Origin: Bacteroidota bacterium
GTDB taxonomy: Bacteria; Bacteroidota; Bacteroidia; Bacteroidales; UBA4417
DNA: 9,015 nucleotides
Direction of reading: 5' to 3'
NCBI GenBank assembly: GCA_020048595.1
Contig: JAIFMH010000162.1
Coordinates: 1-9,015 of the forward strand
A program made the position numbers and the translations under genes. Below the pieces are notes generated by a model. That model did not search any database, had not been told where the DNA came from, and was given only the letters and a program-made list of their open reading frames with translations. Shown here piece after piece: positions 1-6,342 of this stretch (its first letter is position 1; every line of letters begins with the position of its first letter).

Positions 1-347
1 TTCACAGGGATCATCACATAAGGGACGGTCGTAAAATAGAGTGGAATGATGTATTTGCCGTGATTTTTGCTGTTCCTAGTATTGTACTGATTTACCTGGG
101 AGCTATGACTCCAAACAGCTACCTGTTAAGTATAGGCATTGGAATTATGCTTTATGGAGCGGCTTATTTTATGTTTCACGATGTATATGTTCATCAGCGG
201 GTTCCGATTCTGAAAAATTTTTCAAACCGTTATCTGCGTGCCACAGTGAAAGCACACCTGGAACATCATAACCCGAGAGCAGAATATAATTATGGGTTCC
301 TTATAGCGCCATTGAAATATTATAAGGAGGAATTTGGGAAGAAATGA
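1..347 (+). CDS. crtZ: Beta-carotene 3-hydroxylase CrtZ, C-terminal part (5' end outside window)
   Basis: Membrane di-iron hydroxylase that adds hydroxyl groups to the beta-ionone rings of beta-carotene (giving cryptoxanthin and zeaxanthin) using O2. The open frame runs in from the left edge; the first complete codon is at position 3 and about 114 codons are visible. Three histidine motifs of the CrtZ/fatty-acid-hydroxylase fold can be read: HRDHH at the extreme start, HDVYVH in the middle, and HLEHH near the end. The stretch IEWNDVFAVIFAVP after the first motif is typical of CrtZ. A hydrophobic hairpin of about 40 residues lies between motifs one and two. The GTG at 60 is an internal valine codon, not the start. 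The stop is TGA at 345-347. A lycopene cyclase gene follows 124 bp downstream on the same strand, so the two probably belong to one carotenoid operon. At least one upstream histidine motif is outside the window. Confidence 0.93.
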   Translation, partial: HRDHHIRDGRKIEWNDVFAVIFAVPSIVLIYLGAMTPNSYLLSIGIGIMLYGAAYFMFHDVYVHQRVPILKNFSNRYLRATVKAHLEHHNPRAEYNYGFLIAPLKYYKEEFGKK

Positions 348-438
348 GTTAATCGTTATAAGTTAATCGTTATAAGTTATATGTTAACGGATAATGATTT
401 CCGATTAACCAATAACAAATAACGATTAACCATAAACC
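348..438 (+). repeat. Heptamer-phased intergenic repeat tract between crtZ and the cyclase gene
   Basis: Starting at the first base after the crtZ stop, thirteen consecutive 7-nt units can be read without a register slip. The first four alternate GTTAATC and GTTATAA, so 348-361 is exactly repeated at 362-375. Later units degenerate to GTTATAT, GTTAACG and so on. The last third carries the reverse complement (ATTAACC, AATAACG). Positions 348-359 and 419-430 form a perfect 12-bp inverted repeat, so the transcript could fold back. The remaining 33 bp up to the cyclase ATG show no clear ribosome binding site. The function is unknown. Related tracts occur at 3114-3212 and 8373-8621. Confidence 0.85.
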
Positions 439-471
439 AATTTGCTACGAAACATCAAAAAAGCACCCTGA

Positions 472-1182
472 ATGGATAACTGGTTATATGTTTTTATTAA
501 TCTTGGTGCTATTAGCATTCCGTTTTTAGCCGGTTTCGACAAAAGGCTTAGATTTGATAAGGAATGGAAATTCCTGTTTCCGGCTATGCTGCTTACCATG
601 TTGTTGTTTATTCCCTGGGATATGGCTAAAACATTTCTAGAGGTCTGGGGATTTAATCCGAGGTATTTGCTGGGTATTTATATTGGAAATCTGCCTTTGG
701 AGGAGTGGATGTTTTTTATTGCCATACCATATGCGTGTTTGTTCACCTATCATTCGTTAAATTACCTCGTAAAGAAGGATTATCTTGGTAAGTATGCTGA
801 CAAAATTACACTTGTATTAGCTTTTGTGCTGTTAGTCATAGGTTTATGGAATACGGGTAGGCTTTATACTTCAGTGACTTTTATTTCGACCGGAGCTTTT
901 TTGCTTTTACACCGCTTTGTTGTTAAGGGTGATTATATGGGACGATTTTACCTGATGTACCTGGTAACTCTTTTGCCATTTTTTATCGTAAATGGCTTGC
1001 TTACGGGTTCATTTATTCCGGAAGAAGTTGTTTTTTACGATGATACGCAAAACCTGGGTATACGGCTGGGTACCATACCTGTCGAAGATATGGTTTATGG
1101 ATTACTGATGCTACTGATGAATGTTACCTGGTTCGAGTATTTCAGGAACAAATTTAAATCGTCGGTTAACAAGACTTCTTAA
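472..1182 (+). CDS. Lycopene beta-cyclase, fused CrtYc-CrtYd type
   Basis: Integral membrane enzyme that cyclises the ends of lycopene to beta-ionone rings, giving beta-carotene, the substrate of the CrtZ encoded just upstream. The 236 residues contain two copies of the lycopene cyclase domain that are separate CrtYc and CrtYd subunits in actinobacteria. The first copy has the acidic motif PLEEW at residues 75-79, the second has PVED at residues 203-206. About seven hydrophobic segments are visible (near 5-20, 33-50, 78-98, 111-125, 135-150, 159-175 and 203-220). The length fits the fused bacterial form. The ATG at 472 gives a natural start (MDNWLYVF) and has no strong ribosome binding site, as is usual in Bacteroidota. 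The stop TAA (1180-1182) overlaps the stop of the opposite-strand channel gene. Assignment to the family is firm; the mono- or bicyclic product is inferred from the crtZ neighbour. Confidence 0.92.
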   Translation: MDNWLYVFINLGAISIPFLAGFDKRLRFDKEWKFLFPAMLLTMLLFIPWDMAKTFLEVWGFNPRYLLGIYIGNLPLEEWMFFIAIPYACLFTYHSLNYLVKKDYLGKYADKITLVLAFVLLVIGLWNTGRLYTSVTFISTGAFLLLHRFVVKGDYMGRFYLMYLVTLLPFFIVNGLLTGSFIPEEVVFYDDTQNLGIRLGTIPVEDMVYGLLMLLMNVTWFEYFRNKFKSSVNKTS

Positions 1183-2465
1183 GCAGGAATGTCACTTCTT
1201 TCAAAATAAACTGCATTACTTTGCTTTAAATCTTCACCGGTAGGGCTTTGGAAAACCCGAAGGTCAAATTGGGGGACTATGGCCAGTATATGATCGAAAA
1301 TATCAGATTGAACTTTTTCGTATTTGATAAAACCGGTTTCCAGAGTAAATGCATAAATTTCAATTGGAATGCCTGATGAATTAGGCTGTAGCTGGCGAAC
1401 AAGCAAATCACTTTTATTATCAACTAAAGGATGATGTGCAAGATATTCCTCGAGATATGCCCTGAAAACGCCAATATTGGTTTGACGTTTCCCGTTAATG
1501 AATATAGTGTTGTCAATATTGTTCTCCTTGTTGTAGTTTTCCAGTTCGGCTTCGGTACGGTCGATGTATTCCTGAAGTATGGTTATTTTCCTGAATTTGT
1601 CAAGCATTTCCTGGGTGCAGAATTTAACACTCGACATATCAATACTAATTGAGCGTTTCATTCGTCGAACTCCTGAATCTTTCATTCCTCTGTAGTTTTG
1701 AAACGATTCAGAAACAAGGGAATAAGTCGGAAGTGTTGAAATTGTATTATCAAAATTCTGGACTTTAACAGTAGTTAGTGAAATTTCGAGTACAGTTCCA
1801 TCTGCACCAAATTTTGGCATACTTATCCAGTCACCTTGTCGTACCATATCGTTCGCCGAAAGTTGAATACCACCTACAAATCCAAGAATTGGATCTTTAA
1901 AAATAAGCAGCAGTACCGCCGAAAAGGCGCCAAGCCCGGTAAGCATATATAATGGCGACTGATTGAATAGCAGGGAAATAATGAGCAGAAAAACAACAAT
2001 AAAAACTATGATTTTACCGATTTGAATATATCCTTTTATGGGGTGATACATTGCAAATTCACTTTTCTCATACATGGCATAAACTGCATTGAGAAAAGAG
2101 TTGATGATCAGGAGGAAAACTACAATAATGTATAAGTTTGTTAACTTCAGAGCTGCAGGAATGAATCCCGGAAAATCATCAAGGGTGACGGAGATGGATT
2201 GGTAAATAAGTATGCCCGGAACCAGGAAAGCCATCCGCTGGAAAACTTTGTACTCTATCAGTACATCATCCCAATTGCTTGACGTTCTGGCTGCAATCCG
2301 CTTAAAAATCCGGTTAATTATAAACTTGGAGATATAATAAAATGCAACACAGGAAATTAAAACCAGAATAAAATCGGAAATACCAGCTGTTCTGGAAGCG
2401 GTTTGAGGTTCAAATCCTATTGCAACTAACCACCTTGTTATTGTTTTGATTATTGGTTCGAACAT
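1179..2465 (-). CDS. ybdG: MscS-family mechanosensitive ion channel, YbdG/MscM type
   Basis: Inner-membrane channel that opens on membrane tension or hypo-osmotic shock and releases solutes. The 428 residues are close to the roughly 415 of E. coli YbdG, and the text matches that family along its whole length. Hydrophobic segments lie near residues 28-48, 78-92, 108-128 and 149-168, with the pore-lining segment at about 170-190. The junction motif FKDPILGFVGGIQLSANDM follows at about 189-207, then the beta domain with GDWISMPKFGADG and LTTVKVQNFDNT. The cytoplasmic C-terminal domain has TNIGVFRAYLEEYL, RQLQPNSSGIPIEIYAFT and a QSPTGED end motif. The ATG at 2465 is the natural start; a possible promoter lies about 90 bp upstream. 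The stop codon shares TTAA with the stop of the convergent cyclase gene, so the two transcripts must overlap or end inside each other. Confidence 0.95.
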   Translation of the reverse strand: MFEPIIKTITRWLVAIGFEPQTASRTAGISDFILVLISCVAFYYISKFIINRIFKRIAARTSSNWDDVLIEYKVFQRMAFLVPGILIYQSISVTLDDFPGFIPAALKLTNLYIIVVFLLIINSFLNAVYAMYEKSEFAMYHPIKGYIQIGKIIVFIVVFLLIISLLFNQSPLYMLTGLGAFSAVLLLIFKDPILGFVGGIQLSANDMVRQGDWISMPKFGADGTVLEISLTTVKVQNFDNTISTLPTYSLVSESFQNYRGMKDSGVRRMKRSISIDMSSVKFCTQEMLDKFRKITILQEYIDRTEAELENYNKENNIDNTIFINGKRQTNIGVFRAYLEEYLAHHPLVDNKSDLLVRQLQPNSSGIPIEIYAFTLETGFIKYEKVQSDIFDHILAIVPQFDLRVFQSPTGEDLKQSNAVYFERSDIPA

Positions 2466-2557
2466 ATGATTTTATTGAATGGATTAAATTTAAGGTAACT
2501 AATCAGTCTGATTAAAATACTTTTTTGCCTCAGATTTACTCATGGATTTCTTATTTT

Positions 2558-2565
2558 CAAAGGTA
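2558..2565 (-). promoter_or_regulatory. Possible Bacteroidota -7 element for the channel gene
   Basis: Read on the minus strand, TACCTTTG matches TAnnTTTG exactly and would put the transcript start about 85 nt before the ATG at 2465. There is no TTTG at the expected -33 spacing, so this is a half-match only. Confidence 0.35.
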
Positions 2566-2599
2566 TTCGTGATACCGCTTCGCTAAATTCACGGATTAC

Positions 2600-2618
2600 A
2601 AACTGCTTTTAGCAGTTT
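2600..2618. other. Perfect stem-loop inside the intergenic element
   Basis: AAACTGCT pairs with AGCAGTTT across a 3-nt loop (TTT). On the plus strand the stem ends in five T, like an intrinsic terminator, but the nearest plus-strand gene ends 1.4 kb upstream. On the minus strand, where it would follow the SUI1 gene, the T tail is only three bases long before a G. A terminator role for SUI1 is possible but weak. It is followed by a near-exact 10-bp direct repeat (CAATTAAATT, CAATTAAAAT) at 2621-2640. Confidence 0.5.
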
Positions 2619-2754
2619 TTCAATTAAATTCAATTAAAATGATGAATAATTGTCTGTGAAATCTGAGTAATCTGTGGCTTATATTTGTTTCTCATTACTT
2701 TAGACAAACTGATTATTTGCAATTTAAGATTTGTCAGTATAGAAGTTGTAATTC

Positions 2755-3096
2755 TCAACCTCCTGCTAATTTAGCCTTATACCCGGCTTTGGTGATCAGT
2801 TCCAAAACTTTGGTTCTGAAATCGCCCTGTATGATAATTTCATTGTCTTTCGCCGATCCGCCGACTCCGCATTTGCTTTTCAACATGCGCCCCAATTCCT
2901 CAAGATCGTTTTGTGAACCTATAAAGCCAGTGATCAGCGTTACCTGTTTGCCACCTCTTGATTTCTTATCAAGCATCACGCGCAGATTTTGCTGCTGTGG
3001 TGGCAAAGTTACTGGTTCCGAATCCTCTTCGACTTTGTAATTATAGTGAGGATTTGTTGAGTAAACTATTCCGGTGGGTTTAGCTTTTTTTGACAT
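2755..3096 (-). CDS. yciH: SUI1/YciH-family translation initiation factor (eIF1-like)
   Basis: Small cytoplasmic protein of the eIF1/SUI1 family. In eukaryotes eIF1 acts in start-codon selection, and the bacterial YciH is thought to affect initiation fidelity or stress translation. Its role here is inferred from the family only. The 113 residues have a charged N-terminal tail (1-35), then the SUI1 fold from about 36 to 108. Visible hallmarks are LDKKSRGGKQVTLITGF (42-58), the helix LEELGRMLKSKCGVGGS (65-81), and DNEIIIQGDFRTKVLELI (84-101). Length and motif order match bacterial members. The ATG at 3096 gives the lysine-rich start MSKKAK; no Shine-Dalgarno is evident. It lies 118 bp downstream of the lipid kinase on the same strand and could be co-transcribed through the repeat tract, because I find no TAnnTTTG promoter in that gap. 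Confidence 0.92.
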   Translation of the reverse strand: MSKKAKPTGIVYSTNPHYNYKVEEDSEPVTLPPQQQNLRVMLDKKSRGGKQVTLITGFIGSQNDLEELGRMLKSKCGVGGSAKDNEIIIQGDFRTKVLELITKAGYKAKLAGG

Positions 3097-3113
3097 GTTT
3101 TAGTAAGGTTTTT

Positions 3114-3212
3114 GGTTTTAGGGATTAGGATTTAGGGTGATACCTGAATACTAAAAACAAGAAAATCGGACCATTTGCTATTTCCCTATTCACTATTTTC
3201 TATTCACTTTTT
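3114..3212 (-). repeat. Heptamer-phased repeat tract between the lipid kinase and SUI1 genes
   Basis: There are two periodic blocks. On the plus strand, 3114-3141 reads GGTTTTA, GGGATTA, GGATTTA, GGGTGAT. Positions 3178-3212 read CTATTTC, CCTATTC, ACTATTT, TCTATTC, ACTTTTT, all in 7-nt register. On the coding (minus) strand the second block becomes GAATAGN-type units that start 2 nt after the kinase stop codon. These resemble the AAATAGT units after citDE. The two blocks are loosely inverted relative to each other (TAGGGATTAG against TAGGGAAATAG). A 36-bp non-periodic middle separates them. The function is unknown. Confidence 0.75.
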
Positions 3213-3214
3213 CA

Positions 3215-4105
3215 TCAAGGAATAATAACACACAACGCCAGTGGCTTGATACTGATACTTATGGGTGATTTTACAATTTTTGCCTCCCCGTCAATATTCA
3301 TCAGTGGATCTGTAATGTTTTCTATTTTAATTTCCTTTCCTCTGAAATATTCAGCATAGCCTGATTTCGCAGGAGTTCCCATCATCATATGGTAGCCAAT
3401 GTTCATAATTTGCGTAGCCGGCATTTTTTTAATTACACAAATGTCCAGAAAACCATCATCCACTTTAGCATCAGGAGCAATACGTGTATTAAAGCCAAAC
3501 TGATCGCTGTTGGCAAAGATAATCATAAGCGCATGTTTCTCCATGCTGATACCATCAATAGTTAATTGATATGTTAATGGTTTGTATGAACTGAATTCAT
3601 TTAAAGTTATCTGCATGTATGAAATCATTCCGCGGATGTAAGTCTCCGAGAACTTCTTGGCCACATGAGCATCAAAGCCAATTCCGGCAATACTTGTGTA
3701 CAATATATCGTTAACTGTTGCAACATCCATCATTTTTGTTTTACCACGGATAATTGTTCGCAAAGCCAGTGCATAGCTCATGGATATTCCGAGGCATCGC
3801 GCCAGTCCATTTCCCGATCCTGCTGGAAGAATACCCATTGGAATTCCGGTATTTACCATTGCACATGCCACTTCATTTACAGTTCCATCACCTCCGGAGG
3901 CTACAACAATATCAACACCTCTTTCAACCGCATCTTTGGCAATTTCGGTTGCATGGCCGGCCCTCTCGGTAAATATAACTTCAGGAATAAACCTTGATGA
4001 CGGAATAATATTTCCTGCAAGCAACTCAATAACCACCTTGCTTTTAGGTGTTATACCTGCTTTGGGATTCACAATAAATACAATCTGCTTCTTACCGTCC
4101 GTCAT
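3215..4105 (-). CDS. Diacylglycerol kinase-family lipid kinase (YegS/DgkB-like)
   Basis: Cytoplasmic or membrane-associated ATP-dependent lipid kinase that most likely phosphorylates diacylglycerol to phosphatidic acid. The 296 residues match the usual 290-315 of the YegS/DgkB/BmrU family. The N-terminal catalytic domain has NPKAG at 13-17, the nucleotide-binding GGDGTVNEV at 71-79 and the LPAGSGNGLAR loop at 93-103. The C-terminal beta domain has the GFDAHVAKKF segment and ends with MNIDGE before the last strand. Substrate choice cannot be read from sequence: YegS prefers phosphatidylglycerol, DgkB uses diacylglycerol, and other relatives use sphingoid bases or ceramide. The start ATG lies 3 bp after the stop of the upstream LTA-synthase-like gene, so the two are almost certainly one transcript and translationally coupled. 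That neighbour releases diacylglycerol, which favours diacylglycerol as substrate here. Confidence 0.92.
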   Translation of the reverse strand: MTDGKKQIVFIVNPKAGITPKSKVVIELLAGNIIPSSRFIPEVIFTERAGHATEIAKDAVERGVDIVVASGGDGTVNEVACAMVNTGIPMGILPAGSGNGLARCLGISMSYALALRTIIRGKTKMMDVATVNDILYTSIAGIGFDAHVAKKFSETYIRGMISYMQITLNEFSSYKPLTYQLTIDGISMEKHALMIIFANSDQFGFNTRIAPDAKVDDGFLDICVIKKMPATQIMNIGYHMMMGTPAKSGYAEYFRGKEIKIENITDPLMNIDGEAKIVKSPISISIKPLALCVIIP

Positions 4106-4108
4106 ATG

Positions 4109-6061
4109 TTAATTTATAGATAACTTATTCTCAATCAATCGGTTGTTATATTGCTGGATGATTGCTTTAAGTAATTTGTCCTTTTCGGCAACTACATCTT
4201 TTTTGTGCTTTGATAAATCTTTCGTTAGTAAACTATCATACTGAAAGTTATAGAGTGCTTCAGAAACAGAATGATCTGTCTGCAAAACATATCCATCCTG
4301 AATCAGTTGATAGTTTCCGTTCAGATAGCTAAGATTGAACCTGGGCTCAGTATCTCTTAACAAGGAACCTCCGAAAGCTATGAATGGTTTCGGGTAATGA
4401 AGCATATCCAGTATAGTCGGCATAATATCAGTTTGCTGGGCAATGATACCCCGATGACCGGTTTTCTGGTTTTGTGGCTCATAAAAAATAATAGGAATGG
4501 CATATTGCCCGACTCTGTTTTTATAAAATGCCTGCCATGCTTCGGAAGTGTGATCGGCCGTGATAACGAAAATAGTATTCTGAAACCAAGGCATAGTCGA
4601 GGCTTTTTCAAAAAACTTTTTCAATGCATAATCCGTATACATAATTGTCTCCTGTATTTCGAGCGGACCTTTCCTGAACTTGTTTTTGTATTTATCCGGT
4701 ACTTTATAAGGATGATGCGATGATAGCGTAAAAACAGTACTCATAAATGGTTGCGGGGTAGTATTCAAAGTACTAGCTATGTATTGAAGGTAAGGCTCGT
4801 CCCAAATCCCCCAATGTCCATCAAAATCAGATTGATCCGGATATTCATTTTTTCCATAATAAGTTTCAAATCCGGCTGATCTGCAAAAAGCATCAAATCC
4901 CATTGTGCCGTTTTTACCTCCATGAAAGAAAGATGTTTTATATCCTTCAGTTTTCAGTAAACTCGCCAGGCTGTTAAATTTACCCGAAGCATATTGCGAT
5001 GTAATAAAATCCTCCGTCATCCAGGTTGGAAGGGATGCCAGAATAGCAGGAATACCTTCAATACTTCGTTTTCCATTTGCAAAACCCTCATATACAATAC
5101 TTTTCTCCGCAAGGCTGTCAAGAAAGGGTGTAAAATCACTGTTTTTATTTCCTTTTTGATGGGAGAGAGCACCAATGTGTTCAGCCGAAATGCTTTCCAG
5201 AATGATAACAAAAACATTTTTCTTTTGCATGGGAATCAAATTTCCCAGACTATCAATGCTTGAATAATTCTTCTGTACATTAAAAATATCTGTCATTTCT
5301 TTTTCATCAGTAAAGAAATTAAGCTTTTGTATGCCTTGCTGCCCATACGACCGCATAATTGTAAAAGCCGAATTCAGAACCACAGCAGTTTCCTGCGATG
5401 GTGCATATTGAGCTGCAGATAAAATTCCGACAGGTTTTAGTTGTATGCCTCCACGCATTCCCAGCACAGTGAGGGCTAAAAACAAGAACATAGTCAACGT
5501 TTGCGAAAGATAATAGTGAACATTTTTTTGCATGACGTACCTGTTTGAAATACGGATACGCCTTGCAACAAATACCAGTATGAAAATAGCGGAAATCAGT
5601 ATTAAAAGCACATACCAATAGTCATGGATAAATTGTGGCATCATGTTGGCTGTATCGTCGCCGGTGCTTATATACCTGAATATGTCAATCGTCATTCGCT
5701 TCAGCGAGAAAGGATAGTAGGCTGTATCAGCAAGATTTGGAATTAATAGTATGATGTTTGAACTATAGAAAATTATATCGGATATTATATTGAATGCCCT
5801 TTTTCTTCGGAACCTGAAAGGAAGTACCAGCAGCAAAATATATAATGCATTAGCATAAAGAATTGCTACCAGGTCGAACCTGATGCCTGTAAATGAATAA
5901 TACAATAGCTTTAGATGCGAAATACCAGGAAATAGTGATGGGTGCAGAAAATATATTAATAACCTTGTGAATACCATCAGTAACAGCACAAGCAATAACC
6001 GAAGAACAAGAACAATCTGCGGATTTCCTGAAAAATGAAGCTTTCGTAACGATGTTAACAT
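4109..6061 (-). CDS. LTA synthase-family membrane phosphoglycerol/phosphoethanolamine transferase (sulfatase fold)
   Basis: Polytopic membrane enzyme with an extracytoplasmic alkaline-phosphatase/sulfatase-type domain. Relatives (LtaS, OpgB, EptA) move a phospholipid headgroup to an acceptor glycan or lipid and leave diacylglycerol. From the ATG at 6061 the protein has 650 residues. About five membrane segments lie near 15-38, 52-82, 92-110, 148-168 and 185-203. The catalytic domain starts near 280. NVFVIILES gives metal ligand Glu289, GKRSIEGIPAILASLP contains the likely nucleophile Ser333, FHGGKNG is at 379-385, SSHHPY at 447-452, and TADHTSE supplies Asp503-His504. The open frame extends 41 codons further to 6184. 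That stretch crosses a terminator hairpin and a promoter and is rich in Cys, Arg and His, so I prefer 6061, where the next sequence is a normal basic-then-hydrophobic N-terminus. Headgroup and acceptor are not known. The neighbouring lipid kinase fits diacylglycerol recycling. Confidence 0.9.
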   Translation of the reverse strand: MLTSLRKLHFSGNPQIVLVLRLLLVLLLMVFTRLLIYFLHPSLFPGISHLKLLYYSFTGIRFDLVAILYANALYILLLVLPFRFRRKRAFNIISDIIFYSSNIILLIPNLADTAYYPFSLKRMTIDIFRYISTGDDTANMMPQFIHDYWYVLLILISAIFILVFVARRIRISNRYVMQKNVHYYLSQTLTMFLFLALTVLGMRGGIQLKPVGILSAAQYAPSQETAVVLNSAFTIMRSYGQQGIQKLNFFTDEKEMTDIFNVQKNYSSIDSLGNLIPMQKKNVFVIILESISAEHIGALSHQKGNKNSDFTPFLDSLAEKSIVYEGFANGKRSIEGIPAILASLPTWMTEDFITSQYASGKFNSLASLLKTEGYKTSFFHGGKNGTMGFDAFCRSAGFETYYGKNEYPDQSDFDGHWGIWDEPYLQYIASTLNTTPQPFMSTVFTLSSHHPYKVPDKYKNKFRKGPLEIQETIMYTDYALKKFFEKASTMPWFQNTIFVITADHTSEAWQAFYKNRVGQYAIPIIFYEPQNQKTGHRGIIAQQTDIMPTILDMLHYPKPFIAFGGSLLRDTEPRFNLSYLNGNYQLIQDGYVLQTDHSVSEALYNFQYDSLLTKDLSKHKKDVVAEKDKLLKAIIQQYNNRLIENKLSIN

Positions 6062-6140
6062 ATGGTAATAATGGGATATTTTAATTTTTACTTTTCGGCA
6101 GCGAAATAAAACACAAAAAATATGCAGCCTGCTTTTGCGG

Positions 6141-6148
6141 CAAAAGTA
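6141..6148 (-). promoter_or_regulatory. -7 element of the LTA synthase-lipid kinase operon
   Basis: On the minus strand TACTTTTG matches TAnnTTTG, followed by CC and then GC, putting the transcript start near 6134 and leaving a leader of about 70 nt before the ATG at 6061. The element sits in a 15-bp near-perfect palindrome (CTTTTGC, G, GCAAAAG at 6132-6146) that could bind a dimeric regulator. A TTTG at -33 is not seen because that place is occupied by the hairpin at 6155-6180. Confidence 0.5.
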
Positions 6149-6180
6149 AAAAAATAAGAGATGCTGTGAGGCATCTCTTA
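6148..6180 (-). terminator. Intrinsic terminator read on the minus strand
   Basis: TAAGAGATGC (6155-6164) and GCATCTCTTA (6171-6180) form a perfect 10-bp stem with a 6-nt loop. On the minus strand the stem is followed directly by seven T (6154-6148). This is a textbook terminator for a transcript coming from the right, yet no intact minus-strand gene lies to the right. It ends one base before the possible gene remnant at 6181-6342 and immediately upstream of the promoter of the lipid operon. Confidence 0.8.
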
Positions 6181-6342
6181 TCATAAGGTATCGAAATGTA
6201 TGAGTTCTGAGTAATAAAATCCATCAAAACAGCAGATGTTTAGACTCAGATCATATTGATTTTCGTCTGAAGTAGGGTCGATTTTACACAGAAACTCTTC
6301 TACACCAGAAATCTGTTTAGGATTTATATTAGGTGTCTTACT
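6181..6342 (-). pseudogene. Possible remnant of a minus-strand gene (C-terminal fragment, no start codon)
   Basis: Between an in-frame TAG and a TGA at 6181-6183, 53 codons are open. The translated text reads like protein, rich in acidic and aromatic residues (for example GVEEFLCKIDPTSDENQYDL and ICCFDGFYYSELIHFDTL). There is no ATG, GTG or TTG in the frame, and the frames upstream are closed by several stops. The stop lies one base from the terminator at 6148-6180, the expected place for the end of a gene. I do not recognise the family. A run of 53 codons without a stop can arise by chance in DNA of this composition, so this is a tentative call. Confidence 0.3.

Larger units (their letters stand above)
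2527..2678. repeat. Intergenic inverted-repeat element with 9-nt periodic arms
   Basis: This fills the middle of the 289-bp spacer between the channel and SUI1 genes. The left end begins GCCTCAGATTTACTC and continues to GGATTTC (2527-2550). The reverse complement of the right end (2658-2678) reads GCCACAGATTACTCAGATTTC, so the two ends are imperfect terminal inverted repeats of about 21-24 bp with one short indel. The right arm is itself three 9-nt units of the type ATCTGTGAA (2652-2678). Inside are a small inverted repeat CGTGA/TCACG (2568-2572, 2589-2593) and a strong hairpin (2600-2618). No ORF is visible. It looks like a small non-coding palindromic or MITE-like element. No target-site duplication is evident. 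Confidence 0.6.

Noticed and set aside
60..347. GTG at 60 as start of a 95-residue protein
   Set aside because: The same frame is open to the window edge and the upstream codons encode the CrtZ motif HRDHH, so GTG 60 is an internal valine codon.
2600..2620. Terminator for a plus-strand gene
   Set aside because: The stem and five T fit, but no plus-strand gene ends within 1.4 kb upstream, so I keep it as an unassigned stem-loop.
2717..3040. Plus-strand ORF of 107 codons
   Set aside because: It lies antisense to the well-recognised SUI1 gene and has no family resemblance; a shadow frame.
3665..4112. Three overlapping plus-strand ORFs of 72-110 codons
   Set aside because: They are antisense to the lipid kinase, whose GGDGT and GSGNG motifs explain the open frames.
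6062..6184. 41-residue N-terminal extension of the LTA-synthase-like protein
   Set aside because: The stretch contains a terminator hairpin with seven T and a TAnnTTTG element, its amino-acid text is unlike a membrane-protein N-terminus, and the ATG at 6061 gives a normal start.
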